This document shows, piece by piece, positions 40,601-55,538 of a DNA stretch of 64,000 bases. Origin of the DNA: Corydoras sp. C115 (Eukaryota; Chordata; Actinopteri; Siluriformes; Callichthyidae). The first letter of the stretch is position 1. The number at the start of each line of letters is the position of its first letter. The notes under the pieces were generated by a model, which was not told where the DNA came from, did not search any database, and saw only the letters and a list, made by a program, of their open reading frames with translations. The DNA lies in NCBI GenBank assembly GCA_019802505.1, contig JAFMOC010000017.1, forward strand, positions 1,564,001 through 1,628,000, given 5' to 3'. The position numbers were made by a program, and so were the translations under genes.

Positions 40601-43600
40601 ATAAAAACACATTTAAAATTGATGTCCATTTAATCAGTCCTGCTGTATGAAGCATCCATAATATACTTCTCTGTGAGGAACAAAGGGCAGGGTGTGTATG
40701 TGTGTTGTGGGCTAGAAGACATGAAGCACAGAGAGATAAGGAGAGAAACAAGGAAAGTGGAGACAGCAACAACATAAGGAAGGTGGAAAGGGGGCAATGC
40801 TGACATATCCCCAGTTTCTGTGGAAATACAGAGTAGCATGTTTCCTCTCTTGTTCCCGTAGCAGCGGCCGCATTGGAAACATGTGCACTGAATACAAATG
40901 ATCCTATAATGCAGCTTTTACTACAAGCCTGAAGTGTGTAATTTGAACTACAGGGCCTGGTTAAAGACTTATTCATGAACTCTCTGATCATTTCCTAATG
41001 CCGTTTAACAAACACAAGAAGGGCCCATAGATAAAACATGAAAAACGCATCGACAATTAAGACAAACTGTGCAGTTTAATAGAAGGTTTTATATGCTGTT
41101 TTTTTAAGTGGAAAAAAACATTATTTTCTTGACCCGAATTACACAGCCATCTTTTGTAGAGTTTTTTAACGTTAAGCTTTAACTACATGTGTTTTGCCAG
41201 ACAATTTATCATTTTTTATTCTTTATTCCAGCAGTACTTTAGATTAGAGTTAATTCAGATATATAACATAATGCATTCGGATGTTTGCTGCTGTTGTGTC
41301 TGTGTGTGTTTGCATTCTATTTAAATATAAGAAGAAAAAGAGTGTTGCTTTATAATTAACTTTCCGTGTCATATGTGTTTGTACAAATAGCTTATGATTT
41401 ATGATGGTTTCATTGTTTATGCTTATTTCTTTTTTTTTTTTTTTTTTTTTTTTTACATAGTAGAACAAAGACTTTTTGGTGAGGGAAAAATGCACAAAAA
41501 AACTGAGCATACAAGAAAGTAACAATGTAAAATACAACTTTAACTTTAAATAATCTTCATAATTTAATCACCTGCTGTGTTTAAATTATCAGGTGAAGTA
41601 CTGTAGGCATTAAATGGTTTTAAAAAGGGCAACACAGCAGGCACCAGCACAGTTTTAAGCTTGGACTCCAGTGGTTGAAATTATTTTGTAATTGTCAGGA
41701 GGTTAACATATTCTTAATCAGACACATAATAAAATATAGTGATCCATTAATACAACTTTGTCAGATTAAGCAAAAGTACTAACATTTGGGTCCTAATATG
41801 AGGACCAACATTACTAGTGACAATTACTAAGACTTATTTTTGGCAGTTGTTTCTTATTTTCTGTTACATACAGCCTTATGTCATTATACTATTTTATTAT
41901 ACTATTTTACTACTTTTTTTTTTTTTAAACAAACTTTAATCTGTGACTCTACTGAAATGAAAATATAAATAGTACTGGTGCCATTGTCTAAGTACAAAAG
42001 CATGGTATCTGATGGATGCACAATACTGGTTGCTGTATTGATGTTTTCCTATTAAAATATAATAGAAGCACAATATAAAGAACCACAATATGTAAATTAC
42101 CCTTGCTTTGCCATTTATTCCTCTTTTATGTCTTAGGACCTGTGAGAACTGAACTATTTCTTCATTACTATTTAAGATTTCATGCACGGTGACAGACTTG
42201 CTATTGTACCCTTTAGGAAGTATATGCGAAACCTTCACTAAATATAGTAGAGAAAAGGACAAAGCAAATTAATCTACACTTAAAGCGCAAACAACAGTCT
42301 ATCGGCTCTAAAAGCTTAAAACCTCCCACGTCTCTCCGTCTCTGCAGCAGTGATTGACAGACCGAGGCCAACACATGCCACAGGTTTTAGTAGGGCAACC
42401 TCATCTTAAGTTCAAAAACCTTTTAATGGCCTCATTACATTTAAAGCACACTGCGTTACACAACACATTTACACAGCGGATTTGTGACATTTCACCAACG
42501 ACAATCTCCTGCTGCCTGGTTATAAAAAGAGAAAATATAAATATATGCTAATTAACAACATTTTTTGTATACTGTTTTTGTATGTATTTGTATTGTACAG
42601 TACTGGAAATTTACAAATTGTGCATATGTGGGTTTTGTAAATATTAAATACTACATTGTAAATGCTATATTGTTAATATAAATATTGTTTATTAGGTACC
42701 TACTTAGTAATAACCCCCCACTAAATGGCTAAAATGTGTGCATCCCATAACAAACCATTGAAATCAAAATGTTGGCATTTTTTTCCCATTGGATATATCA
42801 ATCATTTTAGTATTTTAATATTGATAAATGCCAAATATAAAACTGGGATGAAAATAAAATTATATAAATATGACTTAACAGAACAAATGTTTTTACTCCC
42901 TTCTGAAAAAAAGAGATAATTGGGACAGAAGAAGCTGAGACCTGAAAAAGTACAACTCCACAAATATAGAAGCACACCTGAGACTGGAGGACAGGTGTCT
43001 TAACAGGTCCTTAGATGACTGTTTCTTTAAATACACCAAATGGCATTTTTGTGGCTGCAGCTGTAAAGGCAGAATGACACAGAAATAAAAATGATAGATT
43101 TCTATTTTAAACCAACAAATAAAAAGTAAAATGTAATGTAAGTCGAAAGAACTCAGAAAATAAATGTTAAACAAAGTCAATAAAACTAGACTTTAAACCA
43201 GATTGTGCTTTAAATACAACTATAGAAAGTGCTTTGACATCAGTAGTTGATATTTAATTGTTTTAATCTGAATAGAATCACGAAGAACAGTATATAAAAA
43301 GTTAAATTACTTAGATCATTATAACCTTTAGTTATCTTTTATTTAAATCCAAGCAATTAAATTTTCAAGCATTATTAGTCTTGATGTCACTGAGTAATGT
43401 TATGATTGTGCTTTTGGTAAATACACAACATGGACTTGGTTAGAAGGCGGATTGAGAATAAAAATAAATAAATGAATATGAAAAAAAAAAAAAATACAAA
43501 ATGGAAAGAAAACCCAGCTATACAGTCATATAAAAGACTTATTACAATACATTATTGAACAGCAGCCAGCCAGCACCACAGAGAACACACATTAAACCCA
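37631..43600. other. Intron 1, non-coding DNA
   Basis: No exon is recognisable. Open frames of 60-130 codons (for example minus strand 40599-40991) are low-complexity and share bases with frames in other phases. A T25 run lies at about 41430-41454, a G9 run near 40586 and an A14 run near 43481. Confidence 0.55.
41430..41454. repeat. T25 homopolymer
   Basis: About 25 consecutive thymines. Confidence 0.9.
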
Positions 43601-43621
43601 GCACTGATAAACAGTGTGTTT

Positions 43622-43688
43622 ATCTGAGCCCAAGCACCTCCACCAGGGGAGGTGTAACACTGCTGTGCCCGACTGCTTGGGCCCAGAT
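43622..43688. other. Nested inverted repeat (67-bp stem-loop)
   Basis: ATCTGAGCCCAAGCA (43622-43636) pairs with TGCTTGGGCCCAGAT (43674-43688), 14 of 15 positions. An inner CACCTCC (43635-43641) pairs with GGAGGTG (43648-43654). Frames are open on both strands, as expected of a palindrome. It is not a known RNA family to me. Confidence 0.6.
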
Positions 43689-44202
43689 TTACTCCCCGAC
43701 ATACACTTCTGCACGTTTTCCCCAAAAGGCCCGTGCACAGTAGAGAGAACATAAAGACTTGTGCAGATTCGGAGTATGTGCTGCTACCTGGGTAGCAAGC
43801 AGGTGTCCTTGAAAAATGCTGCTGTCGCCGGTTCCATTAGCTTTATCATGACTAAATGTGGACGCTGGAAGCTGTCTGTTATCAAGCTAAAGCTAAAAGA
43901 TGGGCCAGGCGCTGGGTGTTAGCAGGGAGATGGTCATAGTTGAAGCCACAAAACAGAATAGGCCATACAGACAGACACATCCACACATACACATTCACAA
44001 ACACCACCTTCCCATGCACACACAGATATGAATCACACACAAGACCCTTTGAAAAACCAATTTCCTGATATGATGAATTTAGGGAACTATGACATAGGCA
44101 AGCCAGTAGGCATGTTTAGAAATCTGTGTAAATGCCATGCACGGAAATGTCAGATTTTTTTTTAATGAGTGATGTGTACTTGTACGAACCTGAAAATTAT
44201 GT

Positions 44203-44203
<1 letters not shown>

Positions 44204-44245
<42 letters not shown>

Positions 44246-44254
44246 TAATAATAA
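44204..44254. repeat. (AAT)n trinucleotide repeat
   Basis: About 16 AAT units with one AAC interruption. Confidence 0.95.
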
Positions 44255-44392
44255 ATTATTAAATAAATTAACTTAAATTACAATAGCTAAAATTTTGAGT
44301 TTAGGTTAGGTTAATATACTATGGTAAATTTTTTAATTCAAGTTCATCTATATAGGTATCACCCTATGATTAAATATTCATAACATAACAGA

Positions 44393-46039
<1,647 letters not shown>

Positions 46040-46400
46040 CCACATTTAGAGAGTTTATCATTTGAATTTACATTTAAATTTGCAGTTTTAATTAAATCTA
46101 AAAGATGATGTAATTTATTGGTCAGAATTCAGCATATATTAATTACTTGACGAGATGAATCACAGCAATCACGGAAGCTGTAACAGAACAGAGCACCGTT
46201 GATGAATATTTTAGCATTTGGTTTTGATACCCGTGGATGTCATGTGTCTTGTATATAATTATGTTTCATGCAAAGTCATAAAACTCAGCATCAATACCCC
46301 TGCTCTAAAGCACACATGCATATTCATGAAGGCGCTAAGTATTCATGAGCAAATGGCCACCCAAAGGCTGTCTGAAGCACAGAACTGAAATATAACCTGC
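46040..46400. promoter_or_regulatory. Candidate enhancer block with clustered POU-type words
   Basis: Within 100 bp lie ATGCAAAG (46268-46275), ATGCATATTCAT (46316-46327, a POU-dimer MORE-like word) and ATTCATGAGCAAATGG (46341-46356), preceded by TTAATTAC and TTAATTAAA words. The block is non-repetitive. This suggests, but does not prove, a neural enhancer in intron 1. Confidence 0.35.
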
Positions 46401-48149
46401 ATCTTTTATTACTGCCGCGGTGGCTTGCAGAGTCAGGTTACGTCCACACCGTTACATTTTCATTTTAGAAAGGAAAATGATTTGAAATCATCTGTTTTCA
46501 GAATAAAGCGCTTGCACATGGTGATGTACACACACTGGGCACACGCGTGCTTGTATAAAGAGAAAATATTCACCCATTAGTTTGGCTTTAGACATGAAGA
46601 GAACATGCAAAATACACACAAATAGAGACTTAAGGCGTTATCCGTCCTACACGGGACATTTGCTGTGCTAGCTAATTTGCTGTGTCTGCTGCACAGGGAG
46701 CAAAGTGACACTGACTGATCTCAGGCTTTTAAGTGAAGAGGTATGAACCGTAATGAGGGGTGGTCTCTAAATTTCATTTTCTTCGGCCTGATTTGAGATT
46801 AGATTTGTTTGAATAATAAATTGGAATAAAGTACTAAATTGAATAATAAACTAGAATAATAAAACACTGCGCTTTTTGTCCTAATGGTCTTTAACCATTT
46901 CAGAACTATACTATGTCTGCAGAGCAACAAAAATTCCAAATAAACACTTAACTGCATGCTGCAGCAGGTAGGGATATTGCAGAGAGAGTGGACTTAAAAA
47001 CGGTGGCACTTCCCAGGTCTCTGCCCCTCCCTTTCCACCTCTAAAGCCCCTTCTTTATGTGCTATTGTCAGCACATACTGACAGTGTTAATAAATATGAA
47101 TAAAGCTATTTCAATATATGGGTATCTACTACAGTTTTAACATATTCCACTATTGAATCTTAAACACAATATTGTAGAATCGAAAAACCTGTAAGAATCC
47201 CAAACTAATGTCGCACTTGGACTGGGATTTGGAAGATGAACCAAATGTTCAGACATGTTGTACCGAGTGTGTTCGTCATCGTCATTGCGTTCGTCATTGC
47301 TGGGATTATTAAAGCTGCAAGGCGAGGCTAATTGAAGAAGGCTGGAAGAGACACAGACAGATTAGGGAAATGGTTCATGAAGGATGATTGGTGCAGGGAT
47401 ACGTTGCCTTAGGATGGAAATGGTGGCTAGACTGATGACATGTCATAAAAAAAAAATAAAGAACATTAATAAATTTTATAGCTATAATATCTGTGAACTC
47501 TGAATAAAATACAGTAAACCAGTTCTTTTTGGTGGTTTAGTACTCAAGCATTAAACAGAGTGAAATACCAAAGTAAGCAAAATGTGAAGTTGAACTTTTA
47601 TTTTGTATTTAATACCTACTTTGCGCAGTATTTGTAGCTTGTTGAATGTATACTGTAAGTAAGAACAGTGGAATGAAATTCATGTGAGAAACCTTAAAAC
47701 ATGCGAACACTCTGGGAGTTAACATCGCTACAAAACAAAGAATTAGCATATGACTGAGGTGTAGGGGTATTTACTTTTTGCGGGGAATGGTGTAATTCCA
47801 TGCCACTTTGTGGTGCCATAAACCTGAGTGATGATCGTATAACCTGCCCCTTTATAAACCGTTTCAAAGGTGTAATTAGAAAGGTCGCTTATGGCAAATA
47901 TTTTTAAATGTACTGGCGTGATAAAGTGCAGTGTTAAATTCCTGGACCCTAAAGCGCTGCTTTTATTTGTAATCTCTCTCTGAAGGATTCTCTGCTTCAT
48001 GCCCGGGAGTTCGGGACCTGTAAGGGGTTTTATTCCGCACTATTCAATTTCTCTTTCACTGATGGAGTGTGTGCAGGTTTGTTGCTATTTGAGCATGCTC
48101 TATTCTAATAATGTCTTTGCTATAAGAGCAGCATGGTTATTAGGAGGGT
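46401..48149. other. Intron 1, non-coding DNA
   Basis: No exon or clear repeat. GAGAACATGCAAAATACACA near 46599 slightly resembles a fish SINE core on the minus strand but is too short to call. Confidence 0.5.
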
Positions 48150-48560
48150 ACTATGCAAAGTGAGGGACGCGAAAGAGGAGGGGGAGGAAGTGAGCTGTCT
48201 TTATCACCCAGCTGAAGCCCGAATGGCCTCGGCCAGCTGAATGAGAGTGAGATTAAAGACAGACCGTTTCGAGGTGGCATTCAGTGTCTGAAAGCGGGCC
48301 ATGCTACCCACTGCATGCTGATGAAGTCTGGTGAATGGCCTCATGCACCTCGAACCAGCCTACGGGTGATTACAGCTCCTCTGCTCCCAGATAAATCGCC
48401 AATGCTCGAGGCGCTTGGCCTTCTTTAAGAGGTGAAAAATGGGGCATGCTTACTCTCGAAGAAGGGGTTTTAACCTATGAAAATGCTCACCGTTTAAATA
48501 CCAGCAGCATGGGCCTTTGCATCCTTATCCTTTGGGAGAGGAAGTGGATGTAATTACGGA
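48150..48560. other. Candidate conserved non-coding element in intron 1
   Basis: This is a 400-bp GC-balanced block without repeats (for example GGCCTCGGCCAGCTGAATGA, CCAGATAAATCGCCAATGCT) set in AT-rich DNA. There is no coding frame of note. It is the densest such block in intron 1. Confidence 0.4.
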
Positions 48561-51150
48561 ACTAACATTACATCACAGGAAAACATGAAGGGGTTAAGAA
48601 GGAGGCAAACCACCTCCTATCCCTCTGCTGTGAGAAATGTTTACTTAGTGCTTGGTTTGTGTCAACAACCTGACTGATATAAATAGGTCTTTATTACCAA
48701 AAAGTAAATCCCCATCTGTACGAGAGCGTCATTCGTCTTAGTAAATTAATTAAAGGGAAATCATGGTCAGATAGGAAAATGGGCCAATTCTTTTTTTTCT
48801 TCTTTGCAGGACAGAAGGTAGTTTTCCTTCAGGGGATAATGAGATTTGATTAAAGTCAGTACATTAAGCAGGACAAACACACATAGACCAATAGATTACA
48901 AGGCACATTTGCACTGAGTCCACTAAATCGACTGGCGAGTAACAGAGAGGAAACACTTTTCTTCAAAAACAGTGCAAGTCCTGTGAAGTAAATGAGATCC
49001 GGTCTGTTTTTAACAACCATTTCCCGATTTACCATCTTTTTTCTTAATGCTGTGAAAATTGATTCTCGTCCTGAATCCACCTCAAGATTTTGGCTTGTAT
49101 CTGACAAACCTGCTTTTCATTTTATAATACAGATAAACACAGATGAGATGTTCTGTTTGTGGGCAGTAATAGGTCTGTGGTAACATTCTGGACCACTGAT
49201 AAGGTGCACAATGAGTGTAAAGTAGATACAGAGGCAATGTTGTAACTGTGTTATGTAGAATATCCCCACATAAGTATGTCTTTTATTTGCAATGTCTCTG
49301 GTTGGCTGTGAGTGTAGTTGATCTAAAAAAAAACTATTTAACGAATCTCTATGAAAAATGCTTAAGCTATCTGAAACACTGTGTGAACTAGTTGACCACT
49401 CAATCAAGTTTAATCCAGCCAGCAAAATTACTTTGGAAGAGGCATTGTCTTGACATTTTAAGACTAGGTCTGTATTAACTAGAGATATTTTCAGAAGCTA
49501 CGCTATATCTCAGAGCCTGTGACCGAGTGGTAAGACATATGGCATGTGCTAACTCAACTGGAACTGTTGGTGATGCCTGCGTACTGCTGCTTTGCTGATT
49601 CTGCAAATCCTCACTCCTTTGGGCAGGAGATTGCTGACCCCAGACCATGATCACGTTGCTGTTTTTTTTTCTGTTCTGTATAGTCAGAGTGCTCAGTTGT
49701 GCATGCTGCTCCACACAACAGATGTGCAGGTTTTAACAGGCCAATGTCCTTACTGTGAAATTGGAGTAACATGGTGATATGTGGTGTTGGGAAGCTGCAC
49801 CATCTCTGTCTCTTGCCTTGAATAGGCTTGTTAAAGGCTTCATTTAAAGCTACCCTGCTAGGACACAGCAAAGCAAAGGCCATCGAACTTCTACTATCTT
49901 TCTGTCTGGTGCCAAATTACTATTTGGACCCCCAGTTCACAATTTGGCTTGTTCTCTGAGCATTTGTACAACTCTTCACTTTTGGGGAAAAAGTTGCAAT
50001 GCTGCTGTTAAACCTAATGAGACAGAGGTCCTTTTTTAAAGGGTATCTTTAAAGTTGCTTTGTCAAGAACAAAAAAAAACAAAGCATATATCTTGCACAG
50101 AGGTCGAGTTTTGACTGTTGTCTGACCTTTTGAAGCAAAACACACGTCTTCTTTATCTCATATCAAACTGCTGAATTGTTAAATAATTGTAACTGAACCA
50201 AATTATTGAATTGACTCATTAAAAGCACCTGTACAATTACTCTGTCATGTGGTTAAATCATCAGTTAATCATGAAGGCAATGTCTAAAATCCTGCAGCTT
50301 CAGACGGCATTCATCACAAGCTTTTTAATGACCCTTGTACTCAACTAGGAATAAGAATCTGCACAATCACTGGACTCTAGTGAGAAATGTTTAATTGTCT
50401 GCCAAGTGGGCATTTAGATCTGGGTCACTATTTAATGATACTGCAGTTCAGCTTGTTGCTGCATAACTTGTAGGTTGCTTTGAGGAAAAAATAAGGGGGA
50501 GGGGGGTATAGACAGAATTTAACATGTACACTTGTGAAAATTTTCTAACTTACATTGAAAAAAAGCTGTAAGCCCGGTAATTTTGACCTTGGCATGATTG
50601 TTGATTGCAGCTGGGCTTGTTTCAACATGTTTTAGTCTTGTAGATGTCCTGATACTTTCATGTATAATAGTCAGTGGAGTTTAATTAAGTGCAAAGAAAA
50701 AAAACATCCAGCAAGCAGCACTTTTGTGAAACGAAACACCTTGTTGTTAAGTGATGGAGCTGGACGATGGCCAGACTGGTTTAAGGTGACAGAAAGGTTA
50801 CAGACACAGTAATGTGATGAGCAGAAATGCAATTAAGTACATTCAGCATATTAATTCATTAGGTTGCTTTATACAAAACAAGATGGTTGTAGCGAATTTA
50901 ATTTGTTTGCCTCAAATTGTATTTTATTACAATTGTGCTAAAATCAAATAAAGATAATGAACATTTACATTTATTTAGTTTTACATTTTAAGTTTTTTTT
51001 TTTTAATTATTATTATATAGCTTTTCTTACAATATTATGTTGACTCAAAGCAGCTGTTCTAAGTCTAAACTTAATGATGACACCTTGTGAGGACCAAGGC
51101 TCAGTGAGGGATTCATCGTCCTTCAGCTTTTTCATCATTAAACTCAATTG
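48561..51150. other. Intron 1, non-coding DNA
   Basis: Open frames at 49475-49883 overlap each other on both strands and lack known domains. Nothing else is recognisable. Confidence 0.5.
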
Positions 51151-51354
51151 ATGTGGGAGTTCAGTGGTTAGAGGCTTGTTGGGCTATCAATAACAAAGTT
51201 TAAGGATTGATCCTTGAGCTCGAGTTGTCATGTGAACAAAGCCCTTAACCCTTGTTATTCCAGCGATGTTGTTTCTCTGACAATCAAGATATGATACTTG
51301 TAAGTTGCTTTGTATTTAAGCGTCTGCATGCATGAATGATGTAATGAAATGTAA
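51151..51354 (+). mobile_element. Diverged tRNA-derived SINE, second family
   Basis: The head ATGTGGGAGTTCAGTGGTTA, middle AAAGCCCTTAACCCTTGTTA and tail TTGTAAGTTGCTTTGTATTT followed by AAGCGTCTGCATG align in order with the copy at 9311-9515. The A box is partly kept and the B box is lost. It ends in a TAATGAAATGTAA-type tail. Confidence 0.7.
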
Positions 51355-52360
51355 GAGAGCAGGAACTGACCACGGCTAATGGAAAACTGTAAAAGAAACT
51401 ACTCAGTTAAAACCTCAAAGTGACTATACACTGTCCAGATTACACACAGATTCAGCAGCAGATTTTTTTTTCTTCTTGTTATTTTCCAAATCTAACTTTT
51501 AAATGAAGCTCTGCAGTGCCACTTGAGGGAGTTTTTAAAAACCCAAATACTGTGACTGTATTAACATAACCCTAGAATTATATGAGAATCATTGGCAGAT
51601 CTCATTCACTGTAAATCCCATTCATTTATAGCTCAGGGCTGTAAATTACACTCTTTGTTTTCTTTCCCTTTTATTAATGAAAGAAAAACTGCCACCAAAG
51701 GAATCACACTTTTTTTTCATAAATCTCATCGGAACTTTTCGCAGTGATTTACATAGAGGATAGAAACACAAAATTCTAAAGTGTTATTTCTTTTTTTTTT
51801 TTTTTCAAAAACAAACACACAACAAACAAATAAATATTAATTAATAAATAAATAATTAAAATTACTAATTGAATAAACTTAGTGTAACTATACAGTAGTG
51901 TAAACATGAAAAATCAGATTTATATTTCCAAACTAAGGTGGCCTTGCAGATATTGCGCATGATGAGCGCCATTTGCTTGCAAAGAGGGCCTCTTGAAAAT
52001 GTGAAGTCAATCAACTGCTCTTAATGTCACCCACACCGAGGCTGAAAATCCATTAAACCCTGGTAATAAATGTAAAAATGTAATTCTCATATGTCTGACT
52101 CTACTGTAAATAAAGAAGTGCAAGAAAAATCTAATATGTCAATAATCAGAGCATTTATTAAACCATTCTCATATGAACATGGACATGCTCATTTATCTTA
52201 TCAGTGGATACATGTCTGTGTGGACAGCTCACATACATTTAAATCAGCCATATCATTCTGGTGACAGGTACACTTGATGGAAAAATGTCAACTGGCAATT
52301 TGTGGTGATGGAAAACCAAGGCAGACGAGAAAACGATGAGACAAGGGCATGGAAAACAGG

Positions 52361-52402
<42 letters not shown>

Positions 52403-53993
52403 AGGGTAAAGAAATAAGTGATTAAATCACACGATATCTGCAAGACCACCTTCATTTATAAATAACAAAAAAAAACAAAAAAAAAACGCATGGATTTAAT
52501 ACTTCTTGAATTATTTAGAACACACAGAATTCTTTCAAAACAATTAACTATTTTTGTTTTCAGATTTTATCAAATCTTGTACATTTGTCTTTAAATGAAA
52601 GAGCGGCTTTTACAGCTGATAGAGAGAGAGAGAGAAAGCAAGCGAGGAAGTTATTTCCTCTCTGCAAATGCACTTATGACAAGTCATTATCCACCATCAT
52701 CTGGAAAAACAGAGAGGGGGGTGTTAAATAAAATAAAAAGCAAGTGATGCAGAGCAAAGAAAAGTCAAACCTGCAGAAAAAAAAGATGAAAAGAAGTGTA
52801 GTACACTGCTACTGAAAATAATTTACAATTGAATTCTAATAAAACTTTAATTTAGTGTAACATGCATCAAAAAACAGTGACTGTCAGCCTTCACTGTCAA
52901 CAGCCACATAAAGGTTCAGTTTTAATAAAGTTTATTATGTTGATCTGAACTCAAAGATGCAGTTAGAAAATAATTGTAAAAAGACAGAACTGACTGATGT
53001 AAAAAAAAAAAAATTGTCCTCACAGTGTTTCTACTAAATTGAGTTGCATTAGACGAGGCGTAATCATCTCTGTGTAGTTTGCATGTTCTTTTAACGTCTG
53101 CATGGATTTCCAAAACATCCCTAAAATATGTTAATGATGAAACTGGGGATAACGATATTAATGTGTTGCTGAATTGTCTTTGAGTTCATCTTATACGGAC
53201 TTTAAAACTAAATGTCCTAAAAAAATCCTGTAATGTCTGAAGTCTGAAATGTAATAGTAACTGATTAAAACTGGTATAGTTCTAGAACTATGCATGGCTC
53301 TATCTTTTTTTTTTCTTCATCTGCACACACCTCGGGGGTCATGTGCCTGAAAGCACCACTGAGCAGTGATGTTAACAACATGCACAGATACACCTCCTTA
53401 GCCAGGTGGCTCAGACTGGGATCTGGGAAGAAGAGAGGGATCAATCACTGCTAACAGAGTGTGTAAAGTCCTTGCTGTAAGCACCGACGTTAAATAAATA
53501 AAATGAGTAAATCAAAGCCTTTACAATTCTGCAGAGATAGAAATGTTTGCTTGGTTCGGAGTGGGAGGCACAGAAATAAAGCAGCATGAGGGACTTGTTC
53601 ATTTAAAACATGCACAATCAAAAGGACATGTGAGGTGGTAGGTGGAATAATGTGTCTATTCTAATAACTACACAGACAGATCTATCCATCCATCCACCTT
53701 TACTTCCCTCACTTCCTTTCCTCTTTGCTCTACACTTTTGTCCTCTTCACTTCCATTCTTTCATTTATCCTTCCTTCTAAACTTTCACATTTCCTTTTGC
53801 ACTTCCATCTTTTCTTCAGTTTGTTTCTCCTTCCACATTTTTTCGCCCACATCCCTTGGCATTTTTTACCTTCCATACATTTCTTGACAAACTTTGTTTA
53901 ATGGCCACTGATGGTTAAAATAAATGCACAATTGTCTTATAGAGCAGGAAATAAGCTCACAGAGGTCTGACATGAGACATGCTGATTTAACAT
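51355..53993. other. Intron 1, non-coding DNA
   Basis: Contains a (GT)n at 52362-52401, A/T homopolymers, and a ~37-bp SINE core fragment at 53076-53112 (GTTTGCATGTTC..TCTGCATGGATTTCC). Around 53690-53880 the + strand is pyrimidine-rich. No exon is seen. Confidence 0.5.
52362..52401. repeat. (GT)n microsatellite
   Basis: Uninterrupted GT dinucleotides of ~40 bp. Confidence 0.95.
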
Positions 53994-54378
53994 TCATTCA
54001 TTCATTCATTCATTCATTACCTCCCGCTTTATCCTCTATTAGGGTCGCGGTGGGGTTCCCCATGCCCATTCAGGGGAGAACATCTCGGGCGCTGGGCAGA
54101 TAGAGTGAATGTGTGCCCAGCGATTGATTGGCGCCAGGATAGGGCGCCAATCCATCGCTGGGCACACATTCACTCACATAGACACACTCTATATGGGGCA
54201 ATTTTTAAGAATTCAATTGACTTGATCCATGTTTTTGGACTGTGGGGGGAAATCGGAGAACCCACACACCCACACAGACACGGGGAGAACATGGAAACCC
54301 CACCCAGATGGGGATTCGAACCTCGAATCCCTAGAGCTGAGAGGCGAACGTGCTAACCACTAAGCCACCGTGCCGCCC
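53994..54378 (-). mobile_element. SINE copy E with an internal inverted duplication
   Basis: The full-length minus-strand copy is flanked by a perfect 13-bp target duplication, GCTGATTTAACAT, at 53981-53993 and 54379-54391. Unlike the other copies, it carries an extra ~40 bp (about 54103-54142) that is the reverse complement of the adjoining segment. This makes a 33-bp hairpin with a 7-base loop. The tRNA-like head has GTTCGAATCC-type B-box sequence. Confidence 0.9.
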
Positions 54379-55491
54379 GCTGATTTAACATGCCTTCTCT
54401 TAAATCAAACATTTACATAAAATGAAAATAAAAATGCTACATGACCTGTCAATATTTGTGTACTGGGATTCATCTTTAATTTTGAAATGATGGTAATTGA
54501 TAATGGATTTTAAATGTTACCAACAGTAATGATGGTCATGCAGTGCTATTCAGAGATTTCATCATTAGTAAATGAGGACAAATATTTACTAAATTAAAAA
54601 AAAAGACAAAATAACATGCTAAAAAATAGCATTTATCTTAATGGCGGTATCACAAAATCTCCTGTAGGTGTCAAAATGTCTGTGTTCATAAAGTTTATTA
54701 GTTTTTAGTTGTTTGTTAGTTGTTTACAGTGTTCCAGATTTTTGCTTGATCAGGCTTTTGCAACACCTATCTTTGATCACTGCAGGTGGACATGTCTAAT
54801 ATTTTGTGGGTTGTTTTTGTGGACTGTGATTTGCTTGCATGCTGTGCTCCCTGCGCCACGGCGTTCATAAATTGTGCAGATGCAGCAGAGCTTCCCTCCA
54901 AAATTAATAAATAAATTGCAGCAAGGTAGATTTGCGAGTTGGCTTGCACATTAGGCACTCTGAAATAAACAGAATGGGGCTGCCATCTTTTTTTGGACAC
55001 ATGGTACAAGACCTGTTCCTCTTTTTGCTGATGAAGCACCTGTCACAGCCAAATGTAGGTGATGCACTGATTGGTAAATTTAATTTGCATTCACACAGAT
55101 GTGGTAGACCACTTCACTAAAAAGAACAGTATGTACTGAGACATCATTTTAAGCAGGACATGTATTATCAGGCTCAAATGACCAGATTGCTGCCCCCCCC
55201 CCCCAATTATACCCAGCTGTAATAATCCAACATAAACCTAGTGTACCATTTTGACATGCATTTTCACATACACAGTAAAGAAGACGTCCACGGAATGTAC
55301 TGTAGTCCACAAACAGTTGGACATTGTACAGCAAGATAATATAAACTTCCGTTATCACCTGACTGCAGCTTTGACTTAAACACTAGGGATTTTGGACATG
55401 ACAAACGTACGAACACAGCACAAGTGCAATGACATCCAATTACGTTTTAAGCATATATTTTGACAACTCAGTCGAACATATTTATCAGGTT

Positions 55492-55538
<47 letters not shown>

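Noticed and set aside
49507..49560. GACCGAGTGGTAAGAC, tRNA-like A box
   Set aside because: No B box at the right distance and no SINE body follows.
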